From: Ephemerocybe angulata
Taxonomy: Eukaryota > Basidiomycota > Agaricomycetes > Agaricales > Psathyrellaceae
Length of the DNA stretch: 64,000 bases
NCBI GenBank assembly: GCA_013368325.1
Contig: JAACJK010000001.1
Span: 1,240,001-1,304,000, forward strand
Direction: 5' to 3'
Positions 23,171-33,460 of this stretch are shown piece after piece. The notes beneath the pieces are model-generated. The model made no database searches. It was not told the DNA's origin and worked only from the letters and a program-made list of their open reading frames with translations. The position numbers and the translations under genes are program-made. Within the stretch, counting starts at the first letter, position 1. The number at the start of each line of letters is the position of its first letter.

Positions 23171-24417
23171 TTAAGCCTTGACTTTGCGACTCTTTCCACT
23201 CTTTCCCAAGGCAGCTTTCGCTCGATTTGACGCGGTCCGCGCAATGTTTTTGATGCTCGGAGCAGCACCATTGTCGGCAGTGGTGTTAGCTGCGTTTGAC
23301 TTGGGTGACGGAAGAACGGGAGAGGCAGGCGTAGGGTCGGGGGAGACACGATTTTCAAGCTTGGCCGTCTCCTTAGTCTTCCCAGTCAGGTTCTTCTCTC
23401 TGGCCTTCAAGTCGCTAGAGGGCAACCTTGCAGATGGGGCAGGCTCATCGTCTTTCTCGACGCGCCGCTTCTTCTTGGAAGGGGGAGATGAAGCGTCGGG
23501 GTTCGCCTTTGTCTTTGCCTTGCCGTTTGACTTCTTTGGAGCGTCCGATTTAGAGTCTTTCTTGGGTTTGTCCGATTTCTCGAATACAGTCTCCTTCGGC
23601 TCAGAGGATCCTGCAAGCTTTTTGGCCTTCGCCTTTTCTTTCGCTTTCTGGCGCTTCTCTTTGCGGAGAGCCTGCGATGCTTCCTACACGCGATTTAAGG
23701 GTGGTAAATGTCTGCCACACACTTGATACAGAGGTGTACATACCTTCTTCAAGGCGCGTTTTGATTTGCCGCCCTCTACCTGAGGCGGCTTGACGAACGT
23801 CGGTTGTTCGCTCGACATGTGCTCTTCAATGATAGACAGAGCCTCCTCCGACGGGTCAACTCCCTTGGAGAACTTGATAAACTGGTTAAGTCGGCGCTTA
23901 TGAGCCTAGATAAGCAAGTAAGAAGGGTCGACATCAGTTAGTTGGAATGGACGGAACAAGCAAAGAAAAGCGCACATGCATTGGAGGATCTGTGCACTTG
24001 AACCATGGTTTCCGAGCGAAGTGTTTTCTGAGGGCAGAAGATACAGAAGTTGAGGTTCGGATCTTCTGGGGCGGGAATGATGGGCTCTTTGAGGGCCTGA
24101 GCGATGCTGAGTTTGACGAGGAAGCTAGGGAGACCATTGGCATTCGAACGCGGGAGATCTTCGTCCTCGTCTTCGTCCTCCATATCGTCGTCGGCTTCGG
24201 CGTCACTTCCAGCAAAATGGAGCTCGGGAAAGTCGACGTCCTCGTCTTCATCGTGTTCTTCCTCCCCACTACCGCTGCTTCCGCCATCGTCAGAGTCCGA
24301 GTCAGATTCTTCAGAGTCGGTGTCCTGGATGCCAAGGACCTGCTTCATCTCTTCGTCAATCCCAAGCTCCTCTTCCTCCTCGGCTCTTCTCCTGCGTTTT
24401 TCGACTCTTTTGAACAT
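23171..24417 (-). CDS. C2H2 (U1/matrin-type) zinc-finger protein, nucleolar-like
   Basis: Three exons (23980-24417, 23744-23905, 23171-23683) give 370 aa. After a basic start (MFKRVEKRRRRAEEEEELG) comes a long acidic stretch of Ser/Asp/Glu. A U1-type finger follows with C125, C128, H142 and H148; the C-terminal half is Lys-rich with nuclear localisation-like clusters (KKKRRVEK). Such acidic/basic proteins with one U1-type finger often bind RNA or act in ribosome assembly, which is inference. Joining exon 1 to exon 2 so that the last His falls at the right spacing requires a GC donor (AAT|GCATGT, donor at 23979-23978); the overlapping GT would break the frame. The frame is open up to an ATG at 24561, which would add 48 residues and overlap the DSS1 start codon; the start at 24417 is preferred. 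Confidence 0.75.
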
Positions 24418-24559
24418 GGCTTGATCGTGAAGGTGGGTGATGAGGTGAGAGCGCGAAGCAAAGGATGCGTCCCCGCAAAAAGCGCCTCGGCTAGCCGGCC
24501 CGGCCATATTTTTTGGAAAGCGCTGACGGGCGGCAGCGAACTCTCTCGTCACTACCGCC

Positions 24560-27539
24560 ATGTTGCGCCAGGGTACCCGTTCTGCCCTTGCTCAATGGCT
24601 TCCTCGTCGCCAATGTCGCCACTCTTCTTCCCTCTGGAACGCTCCCAGCACCTCTGCTCAACCGACGAAGCTGCCCGTCCGTGACACACCGCCAACCAAG
24701 GAAAACACGAAGGACATGGACGAACTTCTAGAGGAGATGGAGTTGTTGGCGGATACTATGAAGCAGAAGGAGCGCACTGAGCAGGTGAAATGGCCTAATA
24801 AGGGGAAGCAGACAACGCGGAAGATCCCCAATGAACGGCTAAGCACTGTCATCCCGGTGAATGGCGACCGGGTTGCCTCGATTGAAAAGCAGGCGTTCCT
24901 TCAGCAGGAAGGAGAGGGGTCCACAAATTACGACGAGTTTGAGGACACAGGTCTGGAGAAAGTCCCAATTCTCCCTGGCTCATTCATTGTTACTCGAAGG
25001 TGCGTCAAAACAGTGGTCACTGCCTGGAGCAAGGCGCTAATTATGTCCGTCGCACAGAAACGATATTATGACCCTCGGAGTATCACTCGGCATCGTATTC
25101 GAAGACAGTCGCGAGAAGTTGGCCATGTTCACGCCTACAGGTGAAGTCTGGAAACCCTTCGAGACCGACGTCACCTTCGTACTCCCCTCCTTCATTCCTC
25201 CAAGCCTCATCGAACGGTGTGGGTTATTACTCACCCCTGTTGACGAGGCGCAACTCAATGCGCGAGCGGAAGTTGCCAAGAGAACTCGCACTATGATACA
25301 GGACCTGGAGCGCAGGGCATCTGCCATTCGCATGCGCCATGTCTACGACGCTGTGAAGTCACCAAGACCTCACGAAATGGCTGAGGTCACCGTCGCAGAA
25401 GTCGCGCGAATGGTCACGAAGAACCCTCGATATCAAGACATCTTCGCGGTCCAACTCCATATGATGAATGACCCTCTTCACTTCATTGCCAAGGAACCCT
25501 TCCTTGCCACTCAAGCCTTCGATGTTCGATCCCAATGGGAAGTAGAACTTATTCAAACTGTTCTCCGATGGACGCGGCACGGAGACCCAAGATTGCAAGC
25601 TTTTGCTGATAAGGCAAAACCTATCATCGCCCGCACAGCACAACGACTCAAGGACACCGCGCTGGAACCGCCCGCCGTACTTCCTGCTGCAACTGAAGTC
25701 GAGTGGAATGAGGACGATAAAACGATAATCACCTTCCTCAAGCAGGCTCTGCGTCCGGTGCGAAGGAACCAGCTGGACCCTTTCGACACAGCATGTACGA
25801 GCATTTTGCGAATGCTTCAAGTCTCGTCGACGGCCCTCGGGGAATCCGATCTGCTGCACCTTCTCGTCAACCTCGGCGTCTTTGCCCCATGGCAGGATGT
25901 TAGCGTCATCCAGCGTCAAGTCCCCGAGCCGGAATACGACTCCCGTTCGCCTTGGCGTTTGAAAAAGGAAAAAATTGCTAAGAAGTCGTTGACAGGCTAC
26001 AAGCCCGCTCCAGGCGAGCCTCTTGGCCCCGAGGATTTCTACGCGACCGACCCACTGGAAACTGTGCGACATGACTTTGGCGACATGCCTATCTTCGTGA
26101 TCGACGACGCTTCGGCGAAGGAACTCGATGACGGAATATCCATCGAGTGGATTCCTGACAACTCGGGCGCTTGCTGGATACACGCGCATATCGCCAACCC
26201 CACCGCCACCCTACCACCCACACATACTCTGGCAGTCGACGCCTTGAAGCAGGGCTCGTCACTCTACTTCAAGCATCACTCCATCCCATTATTCCCCTCA
26301 TCCTTGATGTACAACCCTGATCTTGGCTGGTCCCTTGGCACGCGGAACGGCAAACCTACGCGAACAATGACGTTCAGTGCGAAGATTAATCGCTTTGGTG
26401 ATATCGTAGACCACAAAGTGCGCGCTGGGCTGATCAACAACGTCCGGGTCATCAGCTACGAGGCTGTTAACAAGATACTCGACTTTGACCCAGTCGCCCG
26501 CGGAATCGTCACTCGACCATTTGGTGGCCCTCTGGCGAAGAACCCTCCTATTGTCGAAGTCCCAGCTCTGCCAACAGAGGAAGTAAAGGCCCTTAAAGAC
26601 CTGTACAAAGTTACTCGGTTGAGACGGAAGTGGTGGATGGACCATCATCTCGTCAGTGTTTGGCCCCCTGCGGCCTCTACCAAGGTCGGCGACTGGCCTG
26701 CTGGCTCTATGACTGCGACTCCAATCCGGTACCGGGAGTTCCAAGGATTCCCAGAATTCAAGGATTACACAGTGACTATTGGTGAAGGGGCATCTGATGG
26801 AATGGTTGCCGAGGTCATGAAGATGGCAGGAATCGTTGGCTCAAAGTTCGCCTTGGACCATGGATTGCCCATGATTCGGCGCAGCTTGGACGAAATCCGG
26901 CTTCTCAACCAGGACGACGAGGAGGTGATCCGGAAGTTAAGATCATCGAGTGGGCAGATGAACAAGTGGGACCTGACTCCCTACGTTGCGGCGTTCCCCA
27001 CAGGCCAGTACACGCTGGAGCCCAAGGCACATAGCCAATGCGGCGCTCGGGATGGTGAGGGGTATGCGAGAGTAACATCGCCACTGCGGCGTGCGTTGGA
27101 TCTTGTAAGTCATTGGCAGTTGCAAAGTGCACTGCTGAACAAGAGTCCCGCCAAGGTGACGACGTTCTCCCCGGACTGGCTGGACAACTTCAAAGTCTCG
27201 TTCGCCTTGGCCGAACTGACGGGGAAGAAGCTTGATCAAAGCCATTCATCGTATTGGACCTCGATGTTTGTGAAGAAATGGATGGGTGGGGAGCTGAGGG
27301 GTGACGGGTTTTCCACTTGGAACCGCGATGCACTGTTCGAGGGAATCGTCTCTGACGTAGGAGGCCGACGTCCTTGCAAGCTTCACAAGGTTCATGGTGT
27401 TGACGTTCCAGCGCTTGGGCTTTCGATGGACATGGAGACCGCAGGAGATTACCTGAAGATTGGACAGAAGGTTAATCTCAGGCTACAGGAGGTCTTGCTG
27501 AAGTCTAAGTCTACAATTGGAGCGGTGCATGTACCCTAG
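24560..27539 (+). CDS. DSS1: mitochondrial 3'-5' exoribonuclease, RNase II family (Dss1 type)
   Basis: Two exons (24560-24999, 25058-27539) give 973 aa. The N-terminus (MLRQGTRSALAQWLPRRQCR) is a clear mitochondrial targeting signal. The RNB catalytic domain starts near residue 490 with the metal-binding motif VIDDASAKELDDG (about 493-505), then HAHIANPTA, HHSIPLFPSSLM and, near the end, YARVTSPLRRALDLVSHWQL. In yeast, Dss1 is the exonuclease of the mitochondrial degradosome with the helicase Suv3. The length matches the Dss1 group, and the divergent N-terminal region (residues 150-480) is usual for it. Divergent from the zinc-finger gene, with a promoter of at most 142 bases. Confidence 0.93.
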
Positions 27540-27926
27540 GGCTTTTCCGGTGTTGATGTAGCTTATGGTGGATCTGTGATAGATGAGAGTACATGTACTA
27601 ACACTTTATAATTCCCTGGTAATATTTAACCGACACACCTCTCCTACTACATCACCGGTGCGCGTTCTGGGCTTTCCTTGGCCACCCGCTCTGTCTGTCT
27701 CGGCCCTCCTGTGTTACCCCCTCCCCGTTCCGGGCATCGAGACCCCGCATCGAGGCTTTCCGATCAAGAGATAATCTAATCTATTGCCGTATTGGCTGGA
27801 TCGACAGGGCATCAAATGGGAGTGGTTCGATTTCCGTCAAGAATTTTATGACAGCGCGTCAGTTATAAAATGGTTTACAATTATGATGCCAGAAATTAAG
27901 CGGCCTTCTCCCTCCTCCTCCCAGTT
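27540..27926. other. intergenic, CYP51 promoter region
   Basis: No gene seen. The 387 bases hold the DSS1 3' end and the upstream region of CYP51. Pyrimidine-rich just before the CYP51 start codon. Confidence 0.5.
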
Positions 27927-29861
27927 ATGTCTTTCGCTGCGACGCTGAACGGCTCGCTCCCCCTCTCCGACGCGTGGTCGGGCTACTTGGCTGACGCACA
28001 GGCCCAGATTACCGGACTCAATGCCAGGGCGGTCATCCTGTTGCTCGTGAACATCCCCGTGCTGGCAATCTTTTTGAATGTCGTCGGACAGTTGGTCAGT
28101 CTTTTTAACCTGAAGTTCAATGTGAGCAATGGATGTTAACGAGCGTGTAGATAATTCCTCGAAAGGCGACGGACCCCCCTGTGGTCTTCCATTGGCTGCC
28201 CTTCGTCGGGTCAGCAATATCGTACGGCAACGACCCTCTGAAGTTCTTCTTTGAGTGCAGGGAGAAGGTACATTGCTTTAATCCTTATGCTTGATGACGA
28301 TGCTAATCCTTCTCATAGTACGGAGACGTCTTCACTTTCATCCTCCTCGGCAAGCGTGTCACCGTCGCATTGGGACCCAAGGGCAACAACTTCATCCTCG
28401 GTGGCAAGTCAATCACCTTCAATGCGGAGGACGCCTATACGGTATGCTTCACCCATTTTTCGACCCCAGGCACGCTGGTTGACCTCCTGTACAGCCTCTC
28501 ACGACACCGGTATTCGGCAGGGATGTCGTCTACGACGTCCCCAACGACAAGTTCATGGAGCAGAAGCGCTTCGTCAAAGTCGGGCTCTCCACGGATAACC
28601 TTCGGGCATACGTAGGAATGGTTGAGGAGGAAGTCGAACAGTACATGAACAAGGAGGCTACTTTCCGTACCTTCCAAACGAACGACATCAACGAGTGGGG
28701 CCAGTTCGACGTCGTCAAGGTCATGCAGGAGATCACCATTCTCACGGCATCGAGGACGCTCCAGGGCAAGGAGGTTCGCGCCAACTTGGACAAGGAATAC
28801 GCGCAGCTCTACAACGACTTGGATGGAGGCTTCACGCCTATCAACTGGATGATGCCCAACCTTCCCCTCGAGAGCTACAGGAGACGCGACCGTGCCCAGA
28901 AGAAGATGAGCGACTTCTACGTCGACATCATCCGCAAGCGCAGGGCCGGAAACCCCGAAGCTGAACACGACATGATCGCCGCCCTCCTCGAGCAGACCTA
29001 CCGCAATGGCGAGTACCTCAAGGACCACGAAATCGCGCACATCATGATTGCCCTCCTCATGGCTGGCCAGCACACGAGCTCAGCAACTGGATCCTGGTCG
29101 CTCCTCCACATTGCACACAACCCCGACATCGCCGACGCGCTCTACAAGGAACAGGTGCAGAACTTCGGTACCCCCGATGGCAAGCTCCGCTCGATGACCT
29201 ATGAGGAACTCCGTGCCCTCCCCGTCCTGGACTCTGTTATCCGTGAGACCCTTCGCATCCACCCTCCCATCCACAGCATCATGCGTCATGTCCGTGACGA
29301 CGTCGTTGTGCCAGGCACCCTCTCCAACCCCGGCAAGGACAAGACTTTCATCATTCCCAAGGGACACTTCGTCATGGCCTCCCCCGTCGTCTCGCAAATG
29401 GACCCCGAGATCTGGAAGAACTCTGAGGAGTGGGACCCCTTGCGCTGGAGCGACCCCAATGGTGTTGCAGCCCAAGCGTTCAAGACCTACCTTGATGAGA
29501 ATGGCGAAAAGGTCGATTACGGTTTCGGTGCTGTTAGCAAGGGAACTGAGTCGCCGTACCAACCCTTCGGTGCTGGAAAGCATAGGTGCATCGGTGAACA
29601 GGTATGTATCTTCTTCCTATAGAGCTTGCGAGATGTTGACTCACTTTCTTGCAGTTTGCTTACATGCAGCTTGGCACTCTCATCTCCACTGTCATCCGTA
29701 ACGTCGAGCTCCGCATTGACGCCATCCCCGAACACAACTACCACGTACGTCTATTCACCCCACCGTCTCTATCTTGCCTTCTCTGACACCCTGATTAGAC
29801 GATGATCACGATGCCCAAGGAGCCACGAACCATCTCGTACCGTCGCCGCAAGTTCGACTGA
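27927..29861 (+). CDS. ERG11: lanosterol 14-alpha-demethylase CYP51
   Basis: Removes the 14-alpha-methyl group of lanosterol-type sterols in ergosterol synthesis at the ER; target of azole fungicides. Six exons (27927-28094, 28151-28267, 28319-28441, 28495-29601, 29655-29744, 29799-29861) give 555 aa. Visible: an N-terminal membrane helix ([19 protein letters not shown]), substrate-recognition region around Y149 ([10 protein letters not shown]), I-helix [10 protein letters not shown], ExxR as ETLR, and the heme loop [13 protein letters not shown] with Cys501. The Tyr and Lys corresponding to C. albicans Y132 and K143 are unchanged; the position matching R467 is Lys498. The gene lies inside the segment bounded by the two inverted caspase arms. 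Confidence 0.97.
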
Positions 29862-30601
29862 GTACGAACGACCTTTCCATCATCATAATCTTTGCTTTGC
29901 ATATAGAGATATAATCTGCATACATATACCACTAGCTGTGCTTGCTACTACTCGGGCGAACTTGGGATTGACGGCGGGTGCGCTCGTACTCGCTAGGGAT
30001 TAAAAGGGTACACAGGTGCCCTCCAGGATCACTTATTTTATGTACCTTAATGAATATCATTATCATATCTACCCACTGAAACTGGAAAAGCTCGCAGGAG
30101 GCAGGGTCGTGCCACAGAACAGTATGCAGAACTGGCGCGAGCCTCGAGGATACCTCGATGCTGCTTTGGGGAAGTAAGCGCCCATCGGCGAGCGCCGAAT
30201 GGTTTAAATCGGAGATCAAACACGTCCAGATGAGCATTGTTGTGGCGGTACCGGTGAGCCTTTCTTTCTGCTGGTCATCGCGACGCTCACCTGGGTAAGC
30301 GCGTGTAGCGCGTGTGTACCCGTCTGGAATCAACCGTGTGAAACCCCCTGAAGCTATTGTACCAATTCACATGGTAGCTCGCGATGTTCAGAAATATTGG
30401 CCTCGTTACATTGAAGGCCGCCCGGTGGCTCACGACTCGGTCATTCAAGAGGCCTTCTCATTCTGGTATCTTTTCCTGAAGCCTGCGAGTGAGTAAGGAT
30501 GCTCGCTTTGTTCTCAGTACTTACGACTCTTAACGCCATTCCACAGTGATCACCTGGCTGTATGCTTGCCACCACATTCTCATATACAACAACCCAGCAA
30601 A
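29862..30601. other. intergenic between CYP51 and GH10 relic
   Basis: TAAGCGCCCA occurs at 30175-30184. A plus-strand frame at 30314-30496 containing VARDVQKYWPRYIEGRPVAH ends at a possible donor but was not recognised and has no clear continuation. No gene is claimed. Confidence 0.4.
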
Positions 30602-32579
30602 ATGCTGAAGCGTTATCAAAAGGCACTCTTGCTCCTTCAGTTTCCCCTCGTTTTTGTTTTGCAGGTCGCAGGGAAGCCAACCCCTACTCATTATCTGGGG
30701 CGAGGGAATCGCTTCTTGGGCCTTCCGCTAGCAACCCTGAGGGCTTGCGCAATAAGTTCGCGTCTCATGGAAACTGTACTTCGTAAGCGCTTGCGTAGCA
30801 ATCCTAGTTTAGTCACTGTAACCTGACGTGAACATTTCAGGGTACCGCTGCGGATCCGGCATTGTTGTCGAAGCAAGGTGTGCTCCCAAACCTTTTTTTC
30901 TTATATCTTGTCTCCCAAGTTAACCCACCGCAGCCGCTGTCGACATTGCAGTGGCGGAGTTTGGTACCCTCACTCCTGTATGCCCTGTCTCATCGTCTGT
31001 CAGAATACCTACTGAGCATATCATCAGGAGAACAGTATGAAATGGGATGCGACTGAACGTAAGAAATCTCCGGTCTTGTGGAAGTTGTTTCGTGGCTAAT
31101 CTCAGCGTCATAGCCTCCCGCGGCCAATTCCGATTCACGCAATCCGACGCCTTTGTGGAATGGGCAGTCTCGCACAACAAGTTGATTCGGGGCCATACCC
31201 TCGGTACGAGCCTTCGTTGTCGGGAAAGTGTCTTCTATTAACGCAGTGGGAACCAGTGTGGCATTCGCAGCTTCCAAGCTGGGTTTCATCAGTGATGAAG
31301 CTGTATTGGTACGTCGAGGTCAATGCGTTTTCAATTTCGCATGCTCCTGACGAGGCGACAGACAGAAATAGTTGAGAATCGCATAGCGACAGTTGCTGGA
31401 AGGTACCGATCCAAAGTCTACTCTGTGAATGGCCCATTTTATTCTGCACACTCGAGTATCCGTCACTCCAGTGGGATGTGGCGAAATGCGTGTTTCGCAG
31501 TTTCATCTTCTCCTCATAACCTGTCAACTTACGCAGTGAGGCCTTGAGGGAAGACGGGACCTTGCGGCCCAGCGTCTTTTATAATGTTCTGGGCGAGGCA
31601 TGCAATTCACCTGCTCCTTTCGGCGCCTTCTCATCATTTGGCTAGGCCTTCATTACACTAGCGTTCCAGACTGCTCGCAAAGCCGATCCTGGCGCAGTGT
31701 ATGTGGAACATGCCCAAGTCTCAACAAAGTCTACTCCGTGAGTGGCCTATTTTATTCTGCACACTCGACACTGAGTATCCATCACTCAAGTGGGATGGGG
31801 TGAAGTGCGTGTTCCGCAGTTTCATCTTCTCCTTATAACCTGAGTCGGACTGACAACTTACGCAGTGAAGCCTTGAGGGAAGACGGGACCTTGCGACCCA
31901 GCGTTTTTTACAATGTTCTGGGCGAGGCATGCAATTCACCTGCTCCTTTCGGCACCTTCTCATCATTTGGCTAGGCCTTCATTACACTAGCGTTCCAGGC
32001 TGCTCGCAAAGCCGATCGTGGAACATGCCCGCAGCGGAGTTTTCCCTTTGTTCACTCTTATTTCAAAAGTTATACATTAACGACTACAATATCGAGGCAG
32101 ACAATGCTAAGCTTCGAGGATTAGTCGGCCCGGTCTCGAGGATCAACAAATTCAATCCGGGGACCATCGACGCCATTGGCATGCAGTCGCACCTCGCAGT
32201 GAGATCTCATCCGCCATCTTCTTGAAACTCGTTAAGATGGAATACCTGACCTTATGCTTTAGGTTGGAGGGTCTGCCGATTTGGAAAAGGCGCTATTGAT
32301 TGCGTCAGATACCGTGAAGGAAGTCGCTGTCACAGAGGTTGATATTGTGAATGCAATTGTGACTGACTACGTTGGAGTGGTGAAGGCTTGCGTTGCAGTC
32401 ACGAAATGTGCTGGAGTCACTATATGGGGCATTTCAGACAGGGTATGTTCTCTTCCAATTGTAATCCTGGGTCACCTGTGTTGACTGTACAAACCTAGGA
32501 TCGGAGGGCAACTCTCCTTTTATGGGATTCCGCATACAAACCGAGACCAGCATATCACGCTATTATCAATGCACTGTGA
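30602..32579 (+). pseudogene. broken GH10 endo-1,4-beta-xylanase
   Basis: Secreted xylanase of glycoside hydrolase family 10, now degraded. An ATG at 30602 starts a signal-peptide-like stretch (ALLLLQFPLVFVLQVAG). GH10 blocks follow in order, separated by intron-like gaps: GTAADPALLSKQ, AVDIAVAEFGTLTP, ENSMKWDATE, SRGQFRFTQSDAFVEWA, HNKLIRGHTL, VWHSQLPSW, IATVAGRYRSKVYS, EALREDGTLRPSVFYNVLG, YINDYNIEADNAKLRG, IDAIGMQSHLA, VAVTEVDIV (nucleophile Glu kept) and YKPRPAYHAIINAL. Frameshifts are visible near 30770-30780 (before GTAADP) and near 31288-31305 (after SW). An internal segment is duplicated (31413-32030). The signal peptide is in a different frame from the catalytic part. Intact GH10 enzymes cut xylan during wood or litter decay. 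Confidence 0.88.
31413..32030. repeat. tandem duplication inside GH10 relic, period about 313 bp
   Basis: Two copies begin at 31413 and 31726 (AAAGTCTACTC). Each carries the same two exon pieces (EALREDGTLRPSVFYNVLG and ITLAFQ.ARKAD) with their introns. They differ by scattered substitutions and small indels, so the duplication is not very recent. It would repeat part of the catalytic barrel and is incompatible with a normal GH10 fold. Confidence 0.9.
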
Positions 32580-33460
32580 AGGACTGGTAAAGGTCTGCCT
32601 CGAGGAGAACTGTGATGTCATTTTCAACGTGTGACATTGTCAGATAGGCGCTCATCGATGGGCGTCCTACCCTATTGAGCATGTTTTGATACCGAAGTGA
32701 ACTGACAGGCTGTGCTAATACATTCCTGTATGTCAATACTTCTCATCTTGTTCACGAGGTCTAACATTTCGTCTAAACTATACTGATCATTCAGGCATTC
32801 AACTTAACACCTAACGCGTGTTGCCCTCGAGGTCCTTCTCATTGCAGCACAAGTCATCGAATGATAAGTCATATCTGATCATCTCCATCCTATCGATGGT
32901 GTACGATATGGGCCTCCAAATCCTCTATTCGGTTTTCTACTCAAGACGGTCTGAGGCACGGATCTTCGCAATAGGCTCTGTGGAGACTGACGTTGAGACA
33001 CCGCCTTGAACGCATCCTGGCCGGATCCATCGAAGAAACGTTTACTTTTCAGCAAAAGTATGTGCTTCGAGAGCTCAAGTGGCGCCTAACCGCCCAATTT
33101 AGTCGAATAATCACCAGAACTTGGCGCCACGCCCTTGACGCGTTGCAGAACACCAGTTAAGCGCCCTCAGATTGGATCGGACCCTTGACCCTTGTGCGCT
33201 TTGAGAAGTCCTTTAGGATCGTACTTGGAGGATCCTTATCGTATTTGCCTTCTATTCTGTCCACACCGTTCCCTCTTCTTTAACTTCTAACTTCTTCTGC
33301 GATCATCCTCCCCACCCCCGCTTACCACTCTCACATTCATCGCTGACAACCTATTATTAACACGCACCTACCTGCTATAGAGCACTCTGAGCGGTGCGTT
33401 GACTCGTTTTTTGTCTGACAGTGTTCATTCCTTGACGGGTTCCGGAAGACGCAGGCTAAA
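32580..33460. other. intergenic, upstream of caspase gene
   Basis: No gene supported. From about 33125 the sequence is shared, inverted, with 22310-22550. TAAGCGCCC is at 33158-33166, about 300 bases before the caspase start codon. Confidence 0.5.

Noticed and set aside
27820..27850. GGTTCGATTTCC as a tRNA B box
   Set aside because: No matching A box, acceptor stem or anticodon arm could be folded around it.
30314..30496. Plus-strand frame upstream of the GH10 relic as its first exon
   Set aside because: It does not resemble a signal peptide or GH10 sequence, and a better signal-peptide frame starts at 30602.
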